Positions 44,957-53,121 of a stretch of DNA of 57,744 nucleotides are shown piece by piece. The notes below the pieces were generated by a model. It ran no database searches. It saw only the letters and a program-made list of their open reading frames with translations, and was not told the origin of the DNA. The stretch lies in assembly GCF_001425405.1 (NCBI RefSeq), contig NZ_LMQP01000002.1, positions 364,334 through 422,077 of the forward strand. The letters are read 5' to 3'. The position numbers and the translations under genes are program-made. Numbering within the stretch: the stretch's first letter is position 1; every line of letters begins with the position of its first letter. The DNA comes from Sphingomonas sp. Leaf412. Its GTDB lineage: Bacteria > Pseudomonadota > Alphaproteobacteria > Sphingomonadales > Sphingomonadaceae.

Positions 44957-45021
44957 AGATAGGACAGAATTCGCGGTTAGCGACGTTGCCCGGCTTTTCC
45001 ATGTGATCGTAGAATGCTAAC

Positions 45022-45031
45022 GTATACTATC
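45022..45031. promoter_or_regulatory. Variant operator GTATACTATC before the second GH127 gene
   Basis: GTATACTATC is the inverse of the GATAGTATAC half-site at 27682-27691. It lies about 75 nt before the second GH127 start, in the divergent region shared with the second Svx gene. Confidence 0.45.
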
Positions 45032-45103
45032 AGACCAAAAATTGTCGGCGGTAGCACGAGTGGCTGGATCGCCGGCGTGCGTCGATATCGGGAGATCGCG
45101 ATC

Positions 45104-47992
45104 ATGGCAGGGCACGACATCGTAGCGAACGGCGGGATCGGGACGAACGATGCGGCCGACGATGCGCATGGCGACTCGTGCATCTGTCATGGCGTCATGA
45201 CCGGTCCGGTCGCGACCGGACGCCGCGGCTTCATGGCGGGCATGGCCGGCGTCGCGGGCATGACGGTGGTGCCGGCCGCCGCGGCCGCGCGCTCCGCGAC
45301 GGCGGGGGCGCCCGTCAATCTGGCGCCGGTCGCGCGTCCGACCAGCGGCCATGTATCGGGCGACACCCGGCTGACCGCACTCAACAGTGGCAAGGATCCG
45401 GCGAATTCCGGCGACACCACCAACGGCATGTTCGGGACCTGGCCCGCGACCGATACGCAGACGATCGAATATACGTGGGACGTACCGATCACGACCGACC
45501 ATGTCGACGTCTACTGGTGGGTCGACGGGCAGGGGATCGGGTTGCCCAAGGCCTGGCACGTCGAATATTGGGACGGCAAGCGGTTCCAACGCACCCGGTC
45601 GCCTGCCGCGCCGGACGTGCTGCGCGACCGCTACAACGCCGTGCGGTTCGAACCGGTCACGACCGAGCGTCTGCGGCTGGTCGTCCAGGGTGATGGCAAG
45701 CTGTCGATCGGTGCCTTGCAATGGCGCGTGTGGAGCAAGGGCGCGCCGCCGGTGTTCGCGCCCGCGGTCGTCGCCGGGGTCGATCGCTCCGTGGTACTGG
45801 GCGGCGCGACCTATCTTCAGGGAAAGGCGACGTGGCTCCAGCGCGGTGCCACCGACCCGCTGGGGTGGCAGACGGTGTCCGGGCCGGGCGCGGTGACGTT
45901 CGCCGATCCGCGGGCCGCGGCGACCACCGCGCGATTTTCGGCGGCGGGCGACTATGTCCTGCGGCTCGCCGCCAGCGCGTCCGGCAAGGCCGCGGCATCG
46001 ACGTTGACGGTGCGCGTGCAGGCGCCGCCGCCCGAACGGCGGCTCGATGTGGTCTACACCACCCCCTATTCGATCGACAGCCCGCTGTGGAGCGCGCGGG
46101 CCAAGCAGCTGATCGTCAACTGGATCCCGCACTGCGTCGCCTATTGCGAGCGCACCGACCTGCCGATCGGCCAGGGCGGCCTGGACAATTTCATCGAGGC
46201 GGGAAAGGCGCTGCGCGGCGAGCCGCACGACAAGCACAAGGGCTATGTCTTCGCCAACGCATGGGTGCACCAGACGATCGAGTCGATCTGCATCGCGCTG
46301 ATGGTCGATGCGCAGGGCGACGCGGAGATATTGGCGGCGCAGAAGGCGATGCGTGCCACGCTGGAGAAGTGGATCCCGATCGTCCTGGCCGCGCAGGAAC
46401 CCGACGGCTATCTGCAAACGGCCTATACGCTGGCCGACCGGCAGCAGTGGCCGACCCGCTGGAACCCGGGCAACCGCGCCGATCACGAAGGCTATGTCGC
46501 AGGCTATTTCATCGAATCCGCGATCAACCACCACACGCTGACCGGCGGCAAGGACCTGCGCCTGTACGATGCGGCGAAGAAACTGGCCGATTGCTGGGTC
46601 GCCAATATCGGCCCGGGCAAGATGGCGTGGTTCGACGGCCACCAGGAGATGGAACAGGCGCTGGTCCGCTTCGGTCGGTTCGTGAACGATGTGGAGGGGC
46701 AGGGGCGCGGCGACGCCTATATCGCGCTGGCGCGCTTCCTGCTGGATTCGCGGCGCGGCGGGTCGGAGTACGACCAGTCGCACCTGCCGCCGACGCAGCA
46801 ATATGAGGCGGTGGGCCACGCCGTCCGGGCGGTCTATTTCTATTCGGGTATGGCCGATATCGCCGCGGAATCGCGCGACACCGATTACCAGAGCGCCGTG
46901 CTGTCGCTGTGGGACAATATGGTGAACAGGAAGTATTACGTCACCGGCGGCGTCGGCAGCGGCGATACGTCGGAGGGTTTCGGCGGGGATTACGCGCTGC
47001 GCAACGATGCCTATTGCGAAAGCTGTTCGAGCTGCGGACTGATCTTCTTCCAGTACAAGCTCAACATCGCCTATCACGATGCCAAGTACGCCGACCTGTA
47101 CGAGGAGACGATGTACAACGCGTTGCTGGGGTCGGTCGACCTGCCGGCCAGGAACTTCTGCTACACAAACCCGCTGGTCGATACCGAACGGACCGCGTGG
47201 CACGTGTGCCCGTGCTGCGTCGGCAACATCCCGCGCACGTTGCTGATGCTGCCGACATGGTCCTATGCCAAGGCACCGAACGCGGTGTTCGTGAACATGT
47301 TCGTCGGCAGCACGGTCAACGTCGGCGAGGTCGCCGGCACGACGGTCGAGATGGTGCAGAAGACCGATTATCCGTGGGACGGCGCGGTCGGCATCACGGT
47401 CAACCCGGCGCAGCCCAGGCGGTTCGCGGTTCATGTGCGCGTGCCGGACCGCAAGACGAGCGAGTTGTACACCTCGGTCCCGGCGGTTCGCGGGATCGGC
47501 GGCCTGACCGTCAACGGGACGCCGGTCGCCGTGCGGATCGAGCGCGGCTATGCGGTGATCGAGCGCGACTGGACGGCGGGGGACCGCATCGACTTCGTCG
47601 TCCCGCTGGCGGTGCAGCGCGTCGTGGCCAGCGACAGGATCGACGCGACCCGCGGCAAGGTGGCGCTGCGCTACGGCCCGATGATCTACAACGTCGAGCG
47701 TGCGGACCAGGCGCGGATCGACCGCAAGCTGTCCGGCGCGCCGGTGAAGCCGGTGTGGCGGTCCGACCTCCTCGGCGGGGTCATGGCGATCGAGGGCAAG
47801 TGGGACGATGGATCGCCGATGGTGGCGATCCCCAACTATGCGCGGATGAATCGGGTCGGTGTGACGGCGACGTTCGGCGGCACCGACGGCGGCGTCAACT
47901 ACAACCCGAGCGGTGCGGGGGAAGCGGTCGGCGACGCCCCGGCCCGGCGCGACGTCCAGGGGCGGCATTCGCAGGTCTGGCTGAACGTCTGA
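45104..47992 (+). CDS. GH127/DUF1680-type beta-L-arabinofuranosidase-like enzyme with N-terminal accessory domains, Tat-exported
   Basis: A 962-residue protein. A twin-arginine signal occurs at GRRGFMAGMAGVAGMTVVPAAA, after a 37-residue N-terminal leader. A discoidin-like region (WHVEYWDGKRFQ, LRLVVQGDGKLSI) and an Ig-like region precede the DUF1680 domain, which starts near residue 310. The Cys/Glu metal site is C638-E639-S640-C641 and C704-C705 in CPCCVGNIPR, as expected for a HypBA1-like enzyme. It differs strongly from the GH127 at 29794, so they probably cut different linkages. GGAG lies 10 nt before the ATG at 45104. Confidence 0.87.
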   Translation: MAGHDIVANGGIGTNDAADDAHGDSCICHGVMTGPVATGRRGFMAGMAGVAGMTVVPAAAAARSATAGAPVNLAPVARPTSGHVSGDTRLTALNSGKDPANSGDTTNGMFGTWPATDTQTIEYTWDVPITTDHVDVYWWVDGQGIGLPKAWHVEYWDGKRFQRTRSPAAPDVLRDRYNAVRFEPVTTERLRLVVQGDGKLSIGALQWRVWSKGAPPVFAPAVVAGVDRSVVLGGATYLQGKATWLQRGATDPLGWQTVSGPGAVTFADPRAAATTARFSAAGDYVLRLAASASGKAAASTLTVRVQAPPPERRLDVVYTTPYSIDSPLWSARAKQLIVNWIPHCVAYCERTDLPIGQGGLDNFIEAGKALRGEPHDKHKGYVFANAWVHQTIESICIALMVDAQGDAEILAAQKAMRATLEKWIPIVLAAQEPDGYLQTAYTLADRQQWPTRWNPGNRADHEGYVAGYFIESAINHHTLTGGKDLRLYDAAKKLADCWVANIGPGKMAWFDGHQEMEQALVRFGRFVNDVEGQGRGDAYIALARFLLDSRRGGSEYDQSHLPPTQQYEAVGHAVRAVYFYSGMADIAAESRDTDYQSAVLSLWDNMVNRKYYVTGGVGSGDTSEGFGGDYALRNDAYCESCSSCGLIFFQYKLNIAYHDAKYADLYEETMYNALLGSVDLPARNFCYTNPLVDTERTAWHVCPCCVGNIPRTLLMLPTWSYAKAPNAVFVNMFVGSTVNVGEVAGTTVEMVQKTDYPWDGAVGITVNPAQPRRFAVHVRVPDRKTSELYTSVPAVRGIGGLTVNGTPVAVRIERGYAVIERDWTAGDRIDFVVPLAVQRVVASDRIDATRGKVALRYGPMIYNVERADQARIDRKLSGAPVKPVWRSDLLGGVMAIEGKWDDGSPMVAIPNYARMNRVGVTATFGGTDGGVNYNPSGAGEAVGDAPARRDVQGRHSQVWLNV

Positions 47993-48000
47993 CCGGCGAG

Positions 48001-48038
48001 GCCCCGCCGCCCCGCCGCATGCGCGGGGAGGGCGGGGC
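48001..48038. terminator. Strong hairpin between convergent GH127 and GH27 genes
   Basis: The arms GCCCCGCCGCCCCGC and GCGGGGAGGGCGGGGC pair with one small bulge around a 7-nt loop. It lies between the stops of two convergent genes and is probably a bidirectional terminator, although no T-run follows. Confidence 0.5.
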
Positions 48039-48053
48039 AGGTCGGAAGCGGGG

Positions 48054-49406
48054 TCAGGCGGTCGCCAGCCGGTACAGCCGTGCGCCATGGGGATCGATCC
48101 TGCGGGTCAGCCGCCCGCCGGCGGTCCCGTCCGCCGCGCGCTTCCACAGGTCGCGGACCGCCACGGTTCCGGTGAGCCCGAGCGCCGACAGGTCGATGCC
48201 GATATCGCGCGGTTCGTCGGCGAGGTTGAACATCGCCAGATAGCGATCCCCGTTCGGCGCGCGTGCGCCCCACAGGCGCAGATGATCCTCGACATATAGC
48301 GGGCCGTTCCCGCTGGACGCCTGGTTGACCGCGATCACTTCCGGATTGGTCAGAAGCGCCTTCGTCGCGGGGTTCAGGTGGCGCAGGTCGCCGCCCATGA
48401 TGAGCGGCGACCGCGCGATCGACCACAGGGTCATCAGCGTCTGCTGTTCGGCGGGCGTGAAGCGCGTGTCGCGCTCGCCCAGTGCCAGACGGCCCAGCGG
48501 CAACATGTCGGCATCGGGCCAGCCGCCGTCGCCCATGAACATGTTCCAGTTTTCCAGCCGCGTGAACTGCGCCCCCAACATGCCCCAGTCGTCCCAGAAA
48601 TCGTCGGAGATGCGCCACATCTGCGCATGGGCGCGTGCATGGGCCCCGCGGATCACGGGGGTCTCCCCCGGCGACATGCTCAGGATCATCGGACGGCCGG
48701 ATCGCTTGATGGCCCGGGCGATGCCCTCGATCTCGGGCGCGTGGGCGTCGTAGGGGCGGCTGAGGTCGTCGACCTTGACGAAATCGACGCCCCACGCGGC
48801 GAACAGCGCGAAGACGCTGTCGTAATAGGCCTGCCCCCCCGGCACCGCCATGTTCACACCGAACATGTCCGGGTTCCACGAACAGGTGCTGGACGTGTCG
48901 GCGACGTCGCGCGCGCGGACCGTCGTGCCCAGCACGGGCAGGTTCCGTTCGACGGCCAGCCGCGGGATGCCGCGCATCAGGTGGACGCCGAAGCGCAGGC
49001 CCATCGCATGGACCCGTTCGGCCAGGGGAGCGAAGCCGCGCCCGCCCGCGCTGGACGGAAAGCGGTTGACGGCGGGTTGAAGCCGGCCGTTGGCGTCCAT
49101 CGCGGGCTTGGGATTGCCGCTGTAATTGTAGCTGGAGGCGTCGGGCTCGTACCACTGGATATCGACGGTGAAGACGTCGTAGCCGGCCGGGCGCAGCTCT
49201 CGCGCCATGATCGTCGCCTGTTCGATCGCCTGCGCTTCGGTGATGGTCGTGGCGAAGCTGTTCCAGCTGTTCCATCCCATCGGGGGCGTCGGGGCCAGCC
49301 GCCGCGCGTCCTGCGCCTTCGCCGCATCCGCGGTGGTCGCGAAGGGGAAGGCCAGCCCGGTCGCGGCACCGGCTGCGCCCAGGGCGAGTATGTCACGTCG
49401 TTTCAT
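48054..49406 (-). CDS. GH27-family glycosidase, Tat-exported
   Basis: A 450-residue GH27 protein with twin-arginine signal MKRRDILALGAAGAATGLA. The barrel opens with PPMGWNSWNSF; the nucleophile is Asp213 in FVKVDDL and the acid Asp300 in WPDADML. It lacks the N-terminal domain of the other GH27 (37554) and differs in active-site surroundings (VDIQWYEPDASSYNY), so its substrate may differ, for example alpha-galactose versus beta-L-arabinopyranose. It follows the small lipoprotein gene by 36 nt and is divergent from the TonB receptor. Confidence 0.9.
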   Translation of the reverse strand: MKRRDILALGAAGAATGLAFPFATTADAAKAQDARRLAPTPPMGWNSWNSFATTITEAQAIEQATIMARELRPAGYDVFTVDIQWYEPDASSYNYSGNPKPAMDANGRLQPAVNRFPSSAGGRGFAPLAERVHAMGLRFGVHLMRGIPRLAVERNLPVLGTTVRARDVADTSSTCSWNPDMFGVNMAVPGGQAYYDSVFALFAAWGVDFVKVDDLSRPYDAHAPEIEGIARAIKRSGRPMILSMSPGETPVIRGAHARAHAQMWRISDDFWDDWGMLGAQFTRLENWNMFMGDGGWPDADMLPLGRLALGERDTRFTPAEQQTLMTLWSIARSPLIMGGDLRHLNPATKALLTNPEVIAVNQASSGNGPLYVEDHLRLWGARAPNGDRYLAMFNLADEPRDIGIDLSALGLTGTVAVRDLWKRAADGTAGGRLTRRIDPHGARLYRLATA

Positions 49407-49442
49407 GTGGTGGCTGCTCCTTCGGGAAATCGGGCTTAGGTG

Positions 49443-49829
49443 TCAGCGGCGGTCGTACGGAACGAACCGGCCGAAGCGGCAGACCGCGCCCGGGATGCGC
49501 GAATCGCGGTCCAGCGGCTGGAACCGGTCGTCGCGGCAGAGGCGCGAATCGCGCGGGCGGATCAGCAGGATCATGTCCTCGCGCAGGGACGGGCACGAAT
49601 CGCCCAGGTCGGCGCGCCAGATGCGCCGGCCGCCCTCGCGGAAAAGGATCGTCTGCCGATCGACGATCATCGGCCCCTCGGTCCGCGACGTGAAGATGCA
49701 GTCGGCCGCGGGACCGGCGACCCGGCCGGCCAACTCGCGATCCCGCCACGATTTCTTCTGCGCGATGCCGCCTGCCGCCGCCGAACAACCGACGACGAGA
49801 ACGACGGCAATTGCCCTGATGGTATACAT
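49443..49829 (-). CDS. Small putative lipoprotein with four cysteines
   Basis: A 128-residue protein not recognised with certainty. The N-terminus MYTIRAIAVVLVVGCSAA has a lipobox-like VVGC with Cys15. The mature part has four Cys (44, 79, 98, 117), which could form two disulfides, and motifs CIFTSRTEGPMIVDRQTILF and RADLGDSCPSLREDM. Similar small secreted proteins occur in sphingomonads (recalled, low certainty). It is the first gene before the GH27 and shares the promoter region with the receptor. GGTGAG precedes the start. Confidence 0.72.
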   Translation of the reverse strand: MYTIRAIAVVLVVGCSAAAGGIAQKKSWRDRELAGRVAGPAADCIFTSRTEGPMIVDRQTILFREGGRRIWRADLGDSCPSLREDMILLIRPRDSRLCRDDRFQPLDRDSRIPGAVCRFGRFVPYDRR

Positions 49830-49961
49830 TCTCACCGTCTCGACCTCCCTCCTGACGTACCATCCGGGTCCCCGGGCGCCGCCGCGTGCGGACGGATCGC
49901 CGCCGCGCGTGGCCGTTGCCGGGACGTATAAAGACCACTTGCAGCAAATCTGCAATATTGG

Positions 49962-49972
49962 TATACGGTATA
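49962..49972. promoter_or_regulatory. Locus operator TATAC-G-GTATA (perfect), receptor / lipoprotein divergent promoter
   Basis: Perfect TATACGGTATA. It is preceded by G, giving GTATAC, and followed by TATT, so a TATATT -10-like element overlaps the right half on the plus strand. It lies 73 nt before the receptor start and 132 nt from the divergent lipoprotein start. Confidence 0.7.
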
Positions 49973-50045
49973 TTGTAGGATGATCCATACAGGGGATCCT
50001 GCGACATGGATGACGAGGGCGCATTTCAGGGGGGGCTGGTTCGAC

Positions 50046-52844
50046 ATGACGACCAAGGCGTTTCTTCGACTGACGAGCGGTGCGGGGGCATTGATGTTCT
50101 CGCTCACCGCACAATCCGCGCTGGCCGGGCAGGCCACGCCGCCGTCCGCCGGTCAGGCCACCGTCGAGGATGACGCCGCGAAACAGGATACCGACATCCT
50201 GGTCGTGGGCCTGCGCGAGAGCTTGAAGGAGGCGACGGAGAAAAAGAAGAACGCCAAGCAGATCGTCGATTCGGTCGTCGCCGAGGACGCGGGCAAGCTG
50301 CCCGACAACAATGTCGTCGACGCGCTGGCGCGCGTGACCGGCGTGCAGATCGACCGGTCGCGCGGCGAGGGCAGCGGCCTGACGATCCGCGGCCTGAGCG
50401 ATGTGCAGACCACGCTGAACGGCAACAACACGAACCTGGGTTCCGGTCGTTCGCTCAACCTGTCCGACATTCCGGCCGAACTCATCAAGTCGGTCGACGT
50501 CTACAAGACCCGGACGCCCGACCAGGTCGAAGGCGGCATCGGCGGCAGCGTCAACGTAGAACTGCGCCGTCCGTTCGACCTGAAGAAGGGCCTGACCGTC
50601 GCGGGCAGCATCCGCGGCGTGTACAGCGACAATCCCAAGAAAGTCAGCCCGTTCGCCAGCCTGCTGTTCGCCAAGCGGTTCGACACCGGGATCGGCGAGA
50701 TCGGCTTCCTGGCCAATGGTTCGTACCAGAAGAATTTCTATCGCGAGACGTTCGTCACCAACGAGGGCGTGGAGCAGTTCTGCTGTCAGTTCCGTCCGCC
50801 GCAGGCGAACCCCGGAACGATCATCCCGGGTACTCCCCGCGAGAACCTGTTGCCGCCGCAGTTCCGCGACATCGCCATTCCGTACCGCGTCAATTATGGC
50901 CTGGAAGAAGGATACAATAACCGAAAGTCGCTGAACCTGTCGGCGCAGTGGCGGCCGGAGGATGGCCTGGAGTTCATCCTGGAAGGCAGCTATTTCGGCA
51001 CGGACAACCAGAATCAATATGATGGTCTGTACCTTCAGACCCGCGACGTCCGTCTGTCGAACATCGTGTTGCAGCCCGACGGCACCACCGTCAGGTCGGC
51101 GACCGTCAACGCCTTCACGCCCGGTGGTACCAACCTGCCGGCCGGTTTCAATTCGCAGGCGACGCGCAGCAAGTCGTACGTGTACACCACCAACGCCGAG
51201 ATGAACTGGCGCACCGGTATCGCGCAGATACACCTGGGCGCGCAATATAACTGGAGCAAGTACAGCGAGTATAACGTCCAGGTCCTGCCGCAACTTCGCG
51301 GCGCGACCAGCGCCGACGTCGATTTTGTCTCGGACCGCTTCAACGGGATCGGGCCGTTCATCACCTTTCCCGGCATCGACCTGACCAATGTCGACAATTA
51401 TGTTGTCGAGCGTTTCCAGGATCGCCGCGACAGCAACGCGAACAAGGAATTCGCGGTTCAGTTCGACGTCGATCTGGCGATCAGCGACACGGGCCTGATC
51501 CGTCGGTTCAAGACCGGTTATCGGTACAACCGCCGCCTGCCCAACCGGTCGTACGGCTATCGTGACGGCCTGCCCCGCGTCGATGACCTGCCGACGCCGT
51601 TGTCGCAATTCCCCGGAGCCAATGCGATCGAGCCGGTCAGCGCGCTCGTCCCGGGCGCGGAGGCGCTGACCTGGCTGCACATCCCCGGTCGCGTGCTACA
51701 GAATAATATCGAGGCGATCCGCGCATACATCCAGGCGAACGACCCGGGTAACGCCGATACGTTTCTGGGCGAACTCCCGCCAGCCGATCGTGGCCAGAAC
51801 TTCGAATCGCAGGAGATGACGTCGGCCTTCTATGGCCAGATCGAGTATGGCTTCAACATCGGTTTCCCGGTGGACGGGGTGATCGGCGCGCGCCTCACCA
51901 ACACCTATGGGTCGGCGACCAGCACCAATTTCCGGTTCGGGCCGAACATCCCGAACGGGCCCATTGTCGAAACCGGTTTCGGCAAGGGCAATTATATGGA
52001 TTTCCTGCCCACGGTCACGGCGGTCCTGCATTTCACGCCCAAGATCCAGCTGCGCCTGTCGCATACGAAGAATATTCAGCGCCCGGGTTTCTACAGTACC
52101 CGACCGGCGGCGACGATCGACGAATTCCGCGTGCCGACGACGGTCTACACCGGGAATCCGGACCTCCAGCCGAACGTGACCAAGAATTACGACGCCAGCC
52201 TGGAATATTATTTCAAGGACGGTTCGGCGGCCCTCGCGGGCTTCGTCAAGAAGCAGAGCGGCCTGTTGTTCTACTTCGAACGGCCGGGCGACCTTTCGGC
52301 CTATGGCTTCCCGGGCCGACAGGGGCTGATCGCGTCGGAATACAACACCGGCGACGGCACGGTCGTCGGACTGGAAGCGCGCGTGGAAAGCTTCTTCCGC
52401 TTCCTGCCCGGCCTGTTGCGGAATTTCGGTGCCAGCCTGAACGGGACGTACATTCCCAAGGCGACGCAGGAATTCCCCTATCCCGACGGCGTGCCGGACG
52501 TGCCGGGACGCGAGGACGTGGACGGCCTGTCACGCTACACCGCCAACGCGGCGCTGTATTACGAAACGCCGCAATTCAGCACCCGCATCAGCTACAATTA
52601 CCGGTCGCGGTACCGGAACGGCATCAGCCTGTTCTACCCGCAATATTCGCCCTACACGTTGCCGACGTCACGGCTCGATGCGGCGGTGAACTACACCCCG
52701 GTGAAGTTCATGACGCTGTCGATCGAGGGCACCAACCTGCTGCGCAACGACACCGTGACCTATTTCGGCCAGGACAAGTTGCTCCCGACCGGCGCGCGCC
52801 TTCAGCCGCGCACGATCCAGGCCAGCGCGCGGTTCCGGTTCTAG
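50046..52844 (+). CDS. TonB-dependent outer-membrane receptor (large, sphingomonad type)
   Basis: A 932-residue receptor with signal peptide (LTSGAGALMFSLTAQSALA|GQA) and TonB-box-like DTDILVVGL. The plug domain contains IVDSVVAEDAGKLPDNNVVDALARVTGVQI and GLTIRGLSDVQTTLNG. A 22-strand barrel follows, ending in ASARFRF, the usual terminal aromatic. Receptors of this type carry oligosaccharides or glycopeptides in alphaproteobacteria that lack SusD. Placed at the end of the island under the common operator, it is the likely importer of the liberated glycopeptides or arabino-oligosaccharides. The ATG at 50046 is chosen; upstream in-frame ATGs at 49980 and 50013 precede the signal peptide. Confidence 0.93.
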   Translation: MTTKAFLRLTSGAGALMFSLTAQSALAGQATPPSAGQATVEDDAAKQDTDILVVGLRESLKEATEKKKNAKQIVDSVVAEDAGKLPDNNVVDALARVTGVQIDRSRGEGSGLTIRGLSDVQTTLNGNNTNLGSGRSLNLSDIPAELIKSVDVYKTRTPDQVEGGIGGSVNVELRRPFDLKKGLTVAGSIRGVYSDNPKKVSPFASLLFAKRFDTGIGEIGFLANGSYQKNFYRETFVTNEGVEQFCCQFRPPQANPGTIIPGTPRENLLPPQFRDIAIPYRVNYGLEEGYNNRKSLNLSAQWRPEDGLEFILEGSYFGTDNQNQYDGLYLQTRDVRLSNIVLQPDGTTVRSATVNAFTPGGTNLPAGFNSQATRSKSYVYTTNAEMNWRTGIAQIHLGAQYNWSKYSEYNVQVLPQLRGATSADVDFVSDRFNGIGPFITFPGIDLTNVDNYVVERFQDRRDSNANKEFAVQFDVDLAISDTGLIRRFKTGYRYNRRLPNRSYGYRDGLPRVDDLPTPLSQFPGANAIEPVSALVPGAEALTWLHIPGRVLQNNIEAIRAYIQANDPGNADTFLGELPPADRGQNFESQEMTSAFYGQIEYGFNIGFPVDGVIGARLTNTYGSATSTNFRFGPNIPNGPIVETGFGKGNYMDFLPTVTAVLHFTPKIQLRLSHTKNIQRPGFYSTRPAATIDEFRVPTTVYTGNPDLQPNVTKNYDASLEYYFKDGSAALAGFVKKQSGLLFYFERPGDLSAYGFPGRQGLIASEYNTGDGTVVGLEARVESFFRFLPGLLRNFGASLNGTYIPKATQEFPYPDGVPDVPGREDVDGLSRYTANAALYYETPQFSTRISYNYRSRYRNGISLFYPQYSPYTLPTSRLDAAVNYTPVKFMTLSIEGTNLLRNDTVTYFGQDKLLPTGARLQPRTIQASARFRF

Positions 52845-53121
52845 GGGGCGCACGTTCGATGTCGCTGTCCGTCGGTCCGGGATGCATCATGTCGCGGTTC
52901 CGGATCGACGGGCTCGGCCGTCGTGGGTGAAGGTGCGCCGCCGTTCCCCGGCGTCTGCCTCGCGCCGGAAACCATCCTGATGTGACGGGATGGGGTGGCG
53001 GGCTGCGCATCCGCGCGCGGCCTGCCGGTCCGGCGCCCGATCGTTCACAATCCCGCTTCCGCCCGCCCGCGTGCTTCCCTAAGGCCGTGTTCATGAACGA
53101 GGTTGCGGCGTTGCACGGGCT

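Noticed and set aside
45017..48088. Open frame of over 1000 codons on the minus strand opposite the second GH127 gene
   Set aside because: Mirror of a gene with catalytic motifs on the plus strand; its own translation is Arg/Asp/His-rich without domains.
16509..52844. Horizontal acquisition of the whole island as a mobile element
   Set aside because: No integrase, transposase, tRNA or flanking direct repeats seen, and base composition looks like the flanks by eye.
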